64,000 nt of DNA from Allomuricauda sp. (GCF_013911645.1 NZ_JACESV010000002.1:434001-498000); one strand, 5' to 3'; shown: positions 27,965-35,193, counted from the first letter of the stretch. Program-made: numbers and translations. Notes: generated by a model not told the origin, from the letters alone.

Positions 27965-28348
27965 ATGAAAGCAGAATTTGAAGCAGGAATTAATATTGCG
28001 ATAAAGATTCCCAAAAGTAAATATGAAAAAACCATTGCTTTTTACAGGGACATTCTAAAGTTGGAGGTCGAAGAAATACCCATTGATAATCCAACCGTTT
28101 CAAAAACACACAAAGTAAAATTCGGAAACAATGTAATATGGTTGGATTGCGTGGACAACTATACACATTCAGAAACTTGGTTACAGCTTACGGTTCCCGA
28201 TGTGGAAGCAGCTACAAACTATTTGAAATTAAACGGTGTGGAAACGTGTGACGAACTTGAAGAGCTTCCTGAAAATATGCATTGGATTCAAGACCCCGCA
28301 GGAACAGTATTCAATCTGCAAAAAAGAGAAATTGAACAATCTGAATAA
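27965..28348 (+). CDS. VOC-family (glyoxalase-like) protein
   Basis: 127 residues from the ATG at 27965. An earlier in-frame start at 27938 would overlap the SnoaL-like gene and is not needed. The segment AIKIPKSKYEKTIAFYRDIL and the closing HWIQDPAGTVFNLQ are the recognisable halves of a vicinal-oxygen-chelate fold. Members bind a divalent metal and act on glyoxals, fosfomycin, bleomycin or aromatic diols. Metal ligands are not certain here. It is the second gene of a pair. The next gene lacks a clear start. Confidence 0.75.
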   Translation: MKAEFEAGINIAIKIPKSKYEKTIAFYRDILKLEVEEIPIDNPTVSKTHKVKFGNNVIWLDCVDNYTHSETWLQLTVPDVEAATNYLKLNGVETCDELEELPENMHWIQDPAGTVFNLQKREIEQSE

Positions 28349-28428
28349 AAAACGAACCCCCAACAGCAATATCGGCAAACCGAAGTTGAAGTACATATAA
28401 TTGACCGTCTCCAAAAGCCTCACAATAC

Positions 28429-29286
28429 ATCAATCCCAACGAAACCCATACCGTCCCCAACCTTGACAAACCCCAACGGTTACAGGAATATGGCGTAGGT
28501 ATTTTTGAGGCCGTAGCTACAAAATCAGCGCTTAAAAAAGCCATAAAGAAAAAGTATATTACCGTAAATGGTGACATTGCCACGACGGCTACTTTAATTA
28601 CCGGAGGGGAGCGCATCAGTTTTTCCGTTCCAAAAGAGACCAACCCAAAGAAACAGCTCATTTTTCCGCTTGCCATATTGTTTGAAGATGACTATTTAGC
28701 CGCCATCCATAAACCTGCGGGCATTGAAGTGAGCGGCAATAAATTTAAGACCATAGCCAATGCCTTACCCCAAAATCTTAAGGCCAGCACGCTTCCCGAT
28801 GCTACGACACCGCAACCCGTCCACCGATTGGATTATGCCACTACGGGTATTGTTTTGGTCGGGAAAACGAGCAGTTGCATCCGTGCTTTAAATAAAATGT
28901 TCGAGGACAAAACCATTGCAAAAATCTATTATGCCGTTGCCATTGGTAAAATGAAAAGCAGCGGAACCATAACATCAGAAATAGACGGGAAACCGTCAGA
29001 ATCAGATTATAAAGTAATCAAATCCGTACCCTCGGAACGGTTCGGTATCCTTAATTTGGTGCAATTGCATCCCAAAACGGGCAGAAGACACCAATTACGC
29101 AAGCATTTGTCCGGTTTGGGCCATCCCATACTCGGAGACAAAGAATACGCATTAGAAGACTTAATTTTGAAGGGTAAAGGTCTGTATTTACATGCTTTTT
29201 CGTTGGAGTTTAGGCATCCGTTTACCCATCGGCCCATCAAAATAACTGATGAGCTACCTAAGAAGTTTCGGAAGATATTCAGCTAA
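28429..29286 (+). CDS. RluA-family pseudouridine synthase without a standard start codon
   Basis: The core catalytic region is intact: VHRLDYATTGIVLVGKT carries the catalytic Asp, and HPKTGRRHQLRKHLSGLGHPILGD follows. Recognisable family sequence also extends well upstream of the first in-frame TTG (28678), with an S4-like stretch (SALKKAIKKKYITVNGD, 28531-28575) and ETHTVPNLDKPQRLQEYG (from 28441). The frame is closed by a TGA at 28402-28404, and between 28405 and 28677 there is no ATG, GTG or TTG. Either an AUC/AUU codon is used, the start was lost by mutation, or only a truncated form from 28678 is made. I list it from an ATC at 28429 as a placeholder. Confidence 0.7.
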   Translation: MNPNETHTVPNLDKPQRLQEYGVGIFEAVATKSALKKAIKKKYITVNGDIATTATLITGGERISFSVPKETNPKKQLIFPLAILFEDDYLAAIHKPAGIEVSGNKFKTIANALPQNLKASTLPDATTPQPVHRLDYATTGIVLVGKTSSCIRALNKMFEDKTIAKIYYAVAIGKMKSSGTITSEIDGKPSESDYKVIKSVPSERFGILNLVQLHPKTGRRHQLRKHLSGLGHPILGDKEYALEDLILKGKGLYLHAFSLEFRHPFTHRPIKITDELPKKFRKIFS

Positions 29287-29293
29287 GACCAAA

Positions 29294-29333
29294 TAAAAAA
29301 ACACCCCATTTGTGAGGTGCTTTTACATTTTTG
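29294..29333 (-). terminator. Terminator hairpin repeated beside tRNA-derived sequence, copy A
   Basis: CACCCCA and TGAGGTG form an imperfect stem. Read on the minus strand it is followed by a run of seven T. The same hairpin recurs at 29641-29681 next to attL, so it is the original tRNA-Ala terminator in duplicate. It may also end the RluA transcript. Confidence 0.65.
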
Positions 29334-29334
29334 G

Positions 29335-29395
29335 TGGAGAATACAGAATTCGAACCGGTGACCTTTCCGAACGCCTTCGGAACGCTCTAGCCAAC
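29335..29395 (-). pseudogene. tRNA-Ala 3' fragment (tRNA-like remnant)
   Basis: About 61 bases match the 3' part of the intact tRNA-Ala at 48902-48975, from the D-loop (GTTGGCTAGAGCG) to the acceptor strand (ATTCTCCA). The 5' acceptor strand and left D-stem are absent. The anticodon arm is different (TTCCG/CGGAA around an 8-nt interior) and the T-stem has a mismatch. It cannot fold as a tRNA. The stop codon of the GIY-YIG gene lies inside it. Confidence 0.7.
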
Positions 29396-29641
29396 ATCTT
29401 TCCCGACCAGAAACTCAATATATTTCCTGCTTTTCTTCCTTTTAATATCCTTTTCCCGAGCCATTGCTTCGCTCCGGGTGAAATACTTTTCTGTATACTT
29501 TATATCCCAATCCTTTGCAATTTTAGTGTATTTGGTCCTGCCACTATTATGGCGATTCATCCTATCATCCAAATCTTGACTGTGACCCACGTAATAACGC
29601 TCCAAAGATTTACTATAAATGATGTAGACAAAATACTCCAT
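29387..29641 (-). CDS. Small GIY-YIG nuclease family protein
   Basis: 84 residues forming one GIY-YIG domain: VYIIYSKSLERYYVGHSQDL contains the YIxYS...YYVG version of the signature, followed by RMNRHNSG (Arg and His), and EAMAREKDIKRKKSRKYIE with the conserved Glu and basic helix. It is a predicted DNA endonuclease. The ATG follows directly on the T-run of one terminator copy. The last codons and the TAG stop lie in tRNA-derived sequence. The gene is bracketed by two copies of terminator plus tRNA-Ala 3' end, which suggests a small mobile or homing-like unit that targets tRNA genes. Confidence 0.8.
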   Translation of the reverse strand: MEYFVYIIYSKSLERYYVGHSQDLDDRMNRHNSGRTKYTKIAKDWDIKYTEKYFTRSEAMAREKDIKRKKSRKYIEFLVGKDVG

Positions 29642-29681
29642 AAAAAAAGCACCCCGTTTGTGAGGTGCTTTTACATTTTTG
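29642..29681 (-). terminator. Terminator hairpin repeated beside tRNA-derived sequence, copy B
   Basis: GCACCCC...GAGGTGC pairs around GTTTGT. It is followed on the minus strand by T7 and is near-identical to copy A. It sits next to attL and directly upstream of the GIY-YIG start codon. Confidence 0.65.
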
Positions 29682-29724
29682 GTGGAGAATACCGGATTCG
29701 AACCGGTGACCTCTTGCCTGCCAG
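29682..29724. repeat. attL: left 43-bp direct repeat, tRNA-Ala 3' end
   Basis: This segment is identical over 43 bp to 48901-48943, which is the 3' part of the intact tRNA-Ala up to the anticodon loop. It begins GTGGAGAATACCGGATTCG and ends CTTGCCTGCCAG. Sequence diverges at once on both sides. It lies 149 bp before the integrase start, as expected for a tRNA-targeting element. Confidence 0.88.
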
Positions 29725-29828
29725 CAAGAGGATTACCATATCAATCCAATACAAATAAATACATAATAAATTGTTTTTCAGTATTTTAAATAATTTCGTA
29801 TTCATTTAATTTCAAATAAAATCACCCA

Positions 29829-29852
29829 TTTGCGTGCAAATTGCGTGCAAAT
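29829..29852. repeat. Left copy of the 24-bp terminal repeat with TTTGC/GCAAA palindromes
   Basis: TTTGCGTGCAAA followed by TTGCGTGCAAAT forms two overlapping units, each an inverted repeat TTTGC-GT-GCAAA (second T shared). An identical 24-bp copy in the same orientation lies at 48831-48854 near attR. The left copy lies just upstream of the integrase gene's TACCTTTG box. A role as integrase arm site or integrase operator is inferred. Confidence 0.75.
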
Positions 29853-29872
29853 TTTTTTTACCTTTGATTAGG

Positions 29873-31090
29873 ATGAATACCAATATAAAACTTTCTTTAG
29901 ATACGCGTAGGAAGAAAAAAGATGACTCCTATCCTATTATTTTACGGTTAACCCATTTTCGAAAAACAACTTCCATAAGCTTAGGGCAATCAATAAAAAA
30001 GGAATTTTGGGATAATAAAAACGAGAAAGTTAAAAGAGCATTCAAAGGAACTTCATCAGTTAGTAAACTCAATAATCAACTCTTAAAAGAAAAGACCAGA
30101 GCGGTCGACATAATTAATGACCTGAACGAAAAGGACGAGCTTAACTTTTTATCCATTTTGCAGCTGAAGAAGAAGATTGTAAAAACCGCATCATTGGATT
30201 CATTTTTTAAGTTTAGCGAGGATATTGTCGATGAGTTAAAAGCAGCTGAACGTTATGGTAATGCAAACACATACTACGCGGTAATTAAGGTATTGGAGAA
30301 ATTCGCTGATGGAAATGATATCAAATTCAACGAAATCAATTATGATTTTCTCAAAAGATTTGAGAACTGGCACTTTTCCAAAGGTAATTCTGTTAACAGT
30401 CTATCGACGTATATGAGAACAATCAAAGCGGTCTTTAACAAGGCCATTAAGTCTGATGTTGTTTCTAGAGATGCTTATCCTTTTACACATTATAAGATTA
30501 AAACTACTCCTACAGAAAAAAGAGCGCTTGACATTAAAAGCATCAAATCAATTATGCTTTTAAAACTGGAAGAAACGGATAGTCTGTTTCACTATAGAAA
30601 TTACTTCCTTGCCTCTTACATGCTTTATGGTATTTCCTTTATGGACTTGGCTTTTTTAAGGGTTCAAAATATCATTGACAACCGAATTAAATTCCAAAGA
30701 AAAAAAACGTCAAAGCCTTATGATATTAACATCACGCCTCAGTTAAAGGAAATCCTCTCGTTTTATCTTAAGGATAAAGAGAGGTCTGAATTTATATTTC
30801 CAATCATTAAAAGAGCCACATTTGAACTTCAATATAAAGACGTCTTATGGGCACGGAAGAGATATAATAAAGGGCTTAAAGAAATTGCAAAAAAATGCAA
30901 GATAGAGCAGCGGTTGACCTCATATGTATCTCGTCATAGTTTTGCAACCCAAGCTATGCTGCAGGACGTTCCCTTACAAGCTATTTCTTCCATGCTTGGC
31001 CATAATCGACTATCAACTACTCAAATATATCTGAAGTCCCTGCCGAATAATATACTAGACAATTATAATCAGAAATTGGTTAAACTGTAA
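29873..31090 (+). CDS. Tyrosine-type site-specific integrase
   Basis: 405 residues from the ATG at 29873. A longer frame from 29834 would run through the repeat. There is an N-terminal arm-binding region, a SAM-like core-binding domain (about 105-200) and a catalytic domain. Box II reads SRHSFATQ (about 353-360), then MLGHNRLSTTQIYL with the conserved His and the nucleophile Tyr near residue 386. The position of the first catalytic Arg holds YGISFMDLAFL without Arg, as in IntDOT-type Bacteroidota integrases. TACCTTTG (29859-29866) lies 6 bp before the ATG, implying a very short leader. It is the first gene inside attL and faces the mobilization genes. Confidence 0.92.
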   Translation: MNTNIKLSLDTRRKKKDDSYPIILRLTHFRKTTSISLGQSIKKEFWDNKNEKVKRAFKGTSSVSKLNNQLLKEKTRAVDIINDLNEKDELNFLSILQLKKKIVKTASLDSFFKFSEDIVDELKAAERYGNANTYYAVIKVLEKFADGNDIKFNEINYDFLKRFENWHFSKGNSVNSLSTYMRTIKAVFNKAIKSDVVSRDAYPFTHYKIKTTPTEKRALDIKSIKSIMLLKLEETDSLFHYRNYFLASYMLYGISFMDLAFLRVQNIIDNRIKFQRKKTSKPYDINITPQLKEILSFYLKDKERSEFIFPIIKRATFELQYKDVLWARKRYNKGLKEIAKKCKIEQRLTSYVSRHSFATQAMLQDVPLQAISSMLGHNRLSTTQIYLKSLPNNILDNYNQKLVKL

Positions 31091-31146
31091 CCTTAACCCT
31101 TCCTAGTCCCAAATCCTTACTCACAACTTCAGCGCATGGATCCTGG

Positions 31147-31192
31147 CCTATTTTTGCAGTGTTTGGGAAGATAAGCGTAAAGCAAAAATAGG
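31147..31192. repeat. 11-bp perfect inverted repeat between integrase and mobilization genes
   Basis: CCTATTTTTGC (31147-31157) and GCAAAAATAGG (31182-31192) are separated by 24 bp, in the 115-bp gap between convergent genes. There is no T-run on either strand, so it is not a standard terminator. It may be a recombinase or Xis site or a secondary transfer site. Confidence 0.5.
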
Positions 31193-31205
31193 ATAGGGCG
31201 CTGTC

Positions 31206-31661
31206 CTACTTTTGGCCATTATCCTCCAGCCATTTTTGATATAGTTCCTTTGCCTCTGGGCTTTCTTCAAAGAATGTCCTGTAGTGTTCAATTGCATCAT
31301 CTTGACCTTCTACATATGCAACCTGTTCTTTCTTGGATATCCTTGACACCTTGTAGATTGAAAAACCAAGGACCAAAAGGACCGTGACCAACAACCCCCA
31401 AGTAAGTTTTATGGCCCAACTGGGCAAGAGAACGGACCGCTCTACTTTATGAAGAATCCTTTCCATCAGTCTTTGTTGTTCCTTAATGTCGTTTTTTTGT
31501 TTGTTGCCATACTCTTTTAGAAGAGCATTTAATTCGCTGGTATCTGGCCTTAATGGAAGGTTTTTGAAATCCTCATGAACCTTTTCCAATCGGCCGATAC
31601 TCTTTTCAAATCCGTTGATCTCCTCAGTCAACAGTTCCGCTATCTCGTCCAGTTTTGCCAT
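31206..31661 (-). CDS. Membrane-anchored coiled-coil protein of the mobilization group
   Basis: 151 residues. The N-terminal half is charged and heptad-like (EEINGFEKSIGRLEKVHEDF and NDIKEQQRLMERILHKVE), consistent with a coiled coil. One membrane helix follows (WAIKLTWGLLVTVLLVLGFSIY, about 82-105, written here only by its outline W...Y), then a C-terminal acidic tail (AIEHYRTFFEESPEAKELYQ). It has no recognised catalytic motif. It is 10 bp downstream of the relaxase gene on the same strand, so a role in relaxosome docking to the membrane is inferred from place and topology only. Confidence 0.65.
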   Translation of the reverse strand: MAKLDEIAELLTEEINGFEKSIGRLEKVHEDFKNLPLRPDTSELNALLKEYGNKQKNDIKEQQRLMERILHKVERSVLLPSWAIKLTWGLLVTVLLVLGFSIYKVSRISKKEQVAYVEGQDDAIEHYRTFFEESPEAKELYQKWLEDNGQK

Positions 31662-31671
31662 ATTGTTTTGT

Positions 31672-32541
31672 TTAGATTCCTATTCCAGTGTCCCTGACCA
31701 CTTTGATGGCCAGTTTGATGGTCTTTTTTATGATGGTCTGGGTCAAACTTTTTGGGACATTCACTGTCCTCCCCAAAAGCTGCATGCTCTTGTCCTTGGC
31801 AATCCGCTGTGCCATGTTCCTTTCAAAGTTCATTTGACGGGCGATCCTGCCCATGGACATGGACCGGTGCACCTCGCTTCCCTTTAGGTTCGTTCCCTTA
31901 TGCTCAAAACGGAAGCCCTGCAACTGGTTCTGCCTGTTGATGCTCGGGATGACTTTTACATTGTTCTGCTCCATCGATTTGATATACTGGTCAAAATCCC
32001 TTGGCCGTTCCTTGGCCATGACCTTTTCATGGATCTTCTGTATTTCCGATCGGACATATTGCATCCGGTACAGTTTTTCCTGCTGAACTTCCCTTACCGT
32101 GGTCAGGTCCATTTGTTTGGCCACCCTTTCCGCCACTTGTTGGCTCCGCTTGCCGATGAAGCTGTCGTTATAGGCCTTCCCCTGAAAGTTTATCCGGTTG
32201 GCATACAGGTGGACGTGCACGTGCTCTTTGTCCCTATGGACAAAGGCAATGGCCTGGTGCTGCTTGAGGTTCATTTCCTTGAGGAACCGTTCGGTCATTT
32301 CCTTGAGTCGTTCGCTTTCCAGTTTCCTGCCGTCCTCGATGGTGGGGCTCAGCACAAAGCTGAGCGTGTTCTTCCGGCAGAGTTCATTCTGTTCTTGGAT
32401 GACCTTGAACTCCTCGGTGATCTCCCTCGGGGTCTCCCCGGCCAGATATTGGCTGTGGATAATCTCCGATCCCTTCTCCTGGTTCATCCCGTAGCTCATG
32501 GAGGCCGATGTGTGCGATATGGATTTGCCCATGCCTATCAT
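31672..32541 (-). CDS. Relaxase/mobilization nuclease
   Basis: 289 residues. The metal-binding histidine motif VHRDKEHVHVHLYANRI occupies residues 101-117, with H102, H107, H109 and H111, and matches the HxH(x)nHxH type of the Relaxase family. Tyr17 in SMSYGMN is the likely nicking residue. A basic helical C-terminal part follows. The enzyme nicks DNA at oriT and stays bound to the 5' end for transfer. Its start overlaps the MobC stop by 4 bp. It is short compared with self-transmissible-element relaxases, typical of mobilizable elements. Confidence 0.88.
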   Translation of the reverse strand: MIGMGKSISHTSASMSYGMNQEKGSEIIHSQYLAGETPREITEEFKVIQEQNELCRKNTLSFVLSPTIEDGRKLESERLKEMTERFLKEMNLKQHQAIAFVHRDKEHVHVHLYANRINFQGKAYNDSFIGKRSQQVAERVAKQMDLTTVREVQQEKLYRMQYVRSEIQKIHEKVMAKERPRDFDQYIKSMEQNNVKVIPSINRQNQLQGFRFEHKGTNLKGSEVHRSMSMGRIARQMNFERNMAQRIAKDKSMQLLGRTVNVPKSLTQTIIKKTIKLAIKVVRDTGIGI

Positions 32542-32840
32542 TTCTTGAAATTTAAAAAGTGTTGTCGTATCTCTTTGGCCAACTGGGCCGTTTCCTCGGC
32601 CAATCTAGGGTTACGCTTGCGGAACATGTTGGTGATCAGCTTGAAGTTCCGTTGGTATTTGACCAATAGCTTATAGGCCTCTATCTGTTCGTCCGTCATC
32701 CTTTCAACTATCCTATCATCGAATGCGGCACGGCGGCAGTACTCACTGATGGAAAGACCGCTCTTCCGGGCCTTGATCCTCAGCAGTTTCTTCTCGTAGA
32801 CCGAGCACCGGAACTGTACGAACTCTTTCTTCATTTTCAC
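32538..32840 (-). CDS. MobC-like relaxosome accessory protein
   Basis: 100 residues, strongly basic. The N-terminus KKEFVQFRCSVYEKKLLRIK plus SGLSISEYCRRAAFD reads as a ribbon-helix-helix DNA-binding unit of the plasmid mobilization MobC family. The C-terminal NMFRKRNPRLAEETAQLAKE helix completes it. It would bind oriT and help the relaxase nick. It is translated just ahead of the relaxase with a 4-bp overlap, and its own start is only 5 bp from the inverted repeat proposed as oriT. Known MobC proteins have this size and position. Confidence 0.85.
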   Translation of the reverse strand: MKMKKEFVQFRCSVYEKKLLRIKARKSGLSISEYCRRAAFDDRIVERMTDEQIEAYKLLVKYQRNFKLITNMFRKRNPRLAEETAQLAKEIRQHFLNFKK

Positions 32841-32845
32841 ATCAT

Positions 32846-32870
32846 CTTTTGCGACCTACGGGAGCAAAAG
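32846..32870. other. Candidate origin of transfer (oriT)
   Basis: The perfect inverted repeat CTTTTGC (32846-32852) and GCAAAAG (32864-32870) has an 11-nt interior GACCTACGGGA. It sits in the 39-bp gap just upstream of mobC-relaxase, where oriT lies in most mobilizable elements. The nick site cannot be placed by eye. Confidence 0.5.
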
Positions 32871-32879
32871 CAAGATTTG

Positions 32880-33782
32880 TCATGACAATGACACATCTTG
32901 AATTCGTTTCCGAACTTCATCCTTCGCGCTTTTTACCTTCCATTCGTTTATATCTTTAAAACCTTCATAGAGGAAGGATATATCCCTACTGTTCGGGCAC
33001 TTTTCCAGTAACAGTTCCGTCATCCCCAATCCCGTTTTGTCCCTATCAAGAAACAGTTTTACATTTTCATAATCCTCTATTTCTTTTATCATCCGTTTTA
33101 CAAAGGCAGTTGTGTTCAATACCAGAAGGTCATGGCTGTTTACGATATCCGCCATCAGCTCAATTAGGGTGAGCATATCGAACATGCCTTCTGTAATCGC
33201 CAATTTCTTTGATTTGTTCCCCATCATCGAAACATCCTTTGGCGAGGTGGAGCCTTTCCAATAGCTGTTCCGCAGTTCCCAGCCTCCAGACCTGTTTTGG
33301 AGTCCGATGCCAAAGTATGTCCGTCCTCCTATTCGATAATGGATTTCCTTGCAAAGTATTCTTGCGGTTTTGATCGAGATACTTCTGGAGCTTAGATAGT
33401 TTTGCAGGGCCCTGTGCTCGATTTCCTTTTCCTCGATGATTTCAATCGGGTTGACTCTATGTTCCGCTTTGGTTGGATTCGGCCGCCGGTGAAAAGAAAA
33501 ATGGTCCATGTTCCCGGACAATCGTTCCAATGCCTCCTTTACGGAACAGTTCTCCATTTTCATGACCAGGTCTATGGTACTTCCCCCCTCAAAGGTTCCG
33601 AAGTCTATCCAATAGTTCTGTTTCAATGATACCTTGAAAGAGGCTTGGGTCTCGATCCGGAACGGGCTGAGGAACCAAGCTTCTTTTTCCGTTTTCCGGA
33701 CTGGAAAGTGCCCCAACTTGGCCAGCGTGGAAACGATGTCAATGTTGCGGGCTTTTTCGCAGTCCATTCTTTTTTCTTTCAT
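32880..33782 (-). CDS. Primase-like protein (CHC2-derived N-terminus, Toprim-like C-terminus)
   Basis: 300 residues from the ATG at 33782. The frame is open to 33866 but that stretch holds repeat DNA. Residues about 12-85 follow the primase zinc-finger region in order (LSPFRIETQASFKVSLKQ, YWIDFGTFEGGSTIDLVM) but the Cys/His zinc ligands are missing. The later part LAITEGMFDMLTLIELM and VKLFLDRDKTGLGMTE is a Toprim-like core with acidic residues. It should prime replication of the transferred or excised element, like the primases of Bacteroides mobilizable elements. It is downstream of the helicase and iterons. Confidence 0.75.
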   Translation of the reverse strand: MKEKRMDCEKARNIDIVSTLAKLGHFPVRKTEKEAWFLSPFRIETQASFKVSLKQNYWIDFGTFEGGSTIDLVMKMENCSVKEALERLSGNMDHFSFHRRPNPTKAEHRVNPIEIIEEKEIEHRALQNYLSSRSISIKTARILCKEIHYRIGGRTYFGIGLQNRSGGWELRNSYWKGSTSPKDVSMMGNKSKKLAITEGMFDMLTLIELMADIVNSHDLLVLNTTAFVKRMIKEIEDYENVKLFLDRDKTGLGMTELLLEKCPNSRDISFLYEGFKDINEWKVKSAKDEVRKRIQDVSLS

Positions 33783-33812
33783 GGTTCTGTTTTTAATCGA
33801 TTTTTGATGATT

Positions 33813-34001
33813 TGATGACAAACCTCTGGGAGGCCCTTTAAATACTGGTAGTTTCCCCGTCATCATTTTGTCATCGTTTCATCGTTTTTGTTTTTTTCTT
33901 CATAGTACCTGTCATCATTTTTTATTTTGATGACAGAATGATGACAAAGTGATGACAGCCTAAACCCTTATAAATACTGGGCTTATATCAATCTGTCATC
34001 A
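33813..34001. repeat. Iteron-like array of TGATGACA octamers (candidate replication origin)
   Basis: Perfect TGATGACA occurs on the plus strand at 33813, 33928, 33939 and 33950, and on the minus strand at 33910-33917 and 33994-34001. Degenerate copies lie at about 33859-33885. The three at 33928/33939/33950 are spaced exactly 11 bp, about one helical turn. The array is in the gap between primase and helicase genes and runs into the last codons of the helicase gene. Confidence 0.7.
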
Positions 34002-35193
34002 AATCATCAAAATTTTGGACCAAAAAATTCTTTTTTATGGTAAAGTACCTCCCTTTTGCGTCCTCGGTGTTGATCTCACCGTTGTTCCAGATGGTGATCT
34101 TTTGGTACTTGTTGGAATTGGGCTGGTTGTCCAGTTTCCAATCATTTTTCAGCAACCGCCTCAATTGGGTCAGGTCGGTCTTGACCCTTGTGCGGTTGAG
34201 CATGTGCAGGGCATCGATGGGACAAAGGTCCACGGAGTCCATCTCGAACTTTTCCATGGCACTGAGCAGTAGACTGGCCAGTTCCTTCTCCACCCTGTTC
34301 CGGTTATTGTTTACCAGTTTCTTCAGCGCTGGTGTATGCACCTGTTTTGGAGTGAACCACATTCGTGTTCTTTGCTTGGTACTGTATTCCCTTTTTGAAA
34401 GGAAATCCAAAAAAGCGGGCACCTCCCGGGCCAGTTGGTCCAAGAAATCGGTGTCCTCCCTTTTAAGGGATGGGATCTTCCTCACCCAGAACCGTGTCTC
34501 ATGGGCATCGATCTTGATAAAACTGTCCTCGTTGTTGCTGCAGAGAATAAATTTTCCGAAGAATTCCACTTCCCGTTTGTCCTTGCCCTTGGCCTCAAGC
34601 TTGTTCCGGTTGGTGGTGCTCAGGTACTTGATTCGCTCGGTGAGTTCCTCCTTGTTGAACAGTACCTCGTCGACGCATATCAGCAACTTGTTGGCCCAGT
34701 CCGCATTGAACTGGCTTGCAAAGCTGTCGTTGGTCAGATAGGTCAGGTTGTTGCCAAAGATTTCCTTGAGCCATTTGAGAAAGGTGCTTTTCCCGGTGTT
34801 TCTTTCGGTGGATACCAGACAGAGGATGGGGAGCACCTGCACCGGTCTTTGGTACAGGAGTTTCAGATAGTCCAGTCCCAGCTCCAGTTGATTTCCGAAG
34901 ATATGCTTCAAAAAGCCCCGTGTCCTTATTATACATCCCTCTTTCGGTTCATGCGTCAAAGGGGAATAGGTATTGTAGAAACCATGGTGTTCCTTTTTAA
35001 AATTCACATGGCAAGGAATACAGGCGAACCCGTCATATTTGGGCACCTTGCCCAGATAGTCCTTGCCATGGTCCTGCTTGATGATATGCTCGTTCCACGG
35101 AACCAGCTGCTCGTTGAAATGTCCCGAAATGGTAGGATACTTTACAATTTTATAGAAAGACGTGCCCACCCTTATATAAGGTACTATTTTCAT
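33988..35193 (-). CDS. SF3-type primase-helicase family ATPase (DUF5906-like)
   Basis: 401 residues from the ATG at 35193. An upstream in-frame ATG at 35247 would add 18 residues. An N-terminal region with a CIPCH pair is followed by Walker A STERNTGKST at about residues 128-137, Walker B LLICVDEVLF, and KFILCSNNEDSF, which is a sensor-type Asn motif, as in D5/VirE-like viral and plasmid helicases. It would unwind the element's origin. The DNA coding for its C-terminus (LMTD) includes one TGATGACA iteron. It is transcribed toward the primase and mob genes. Confidence 0.82.
   Translation of the reverse strand: MKIVPYIRVGTSFYKIVKYPTISGHFNEQLVPWNEHIIKQDHGKDYLGKVPKYDGFACIPCHVNFKKEHHGFYNTYSPLTHEPKEGCIIRTRGFLKHIFGNQLELGLDYLKLLYQRPVQVLPILCLVSTERNTGKSTFLKWLKEIFGNNLTYLTNDSFASQFNADWANKLLICVDEVLFNKEELTERIKYLSTTNRNKLEAKGKDKREVEFFGKFILCSNNEDSFIKIDAHETRFWVRKIPSLKREDTDFLDQLAREVPAFLDFLSKREYSTKQRTRMWFTPKQVHTPALKKLVNNNRNRVEKELASLLLSAMEKFEMDSVDLCPIDALHMLNRTRVKTDLTQLRRLLKNDWKLDNQPNSNKYQKITIWNNGEINTEDAKGRYFTIKKNFLVQNFDDLMTD

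Noticed and set aside
28311..28676. A 121-codon minus-strand frame opposite the 5' part of the RluA gene
   Set aside because: It is antisense to clear RluA-family sequence and has no recognisable domain.
29312..29758. A 148-codon plus-strand frame near attL
   Set aside because: It reads the antisense of the GIY-YIG gene and two tRNA copies (repeated FGGEYRIRTGD), so it is a shadow.
33813..34001. Possible CRISPR-like or microsatellite origin of the TGATGACA repeats
   Set aside because: Units occur in both orientations with helical spacing next to replication genes, which fits iterons better.
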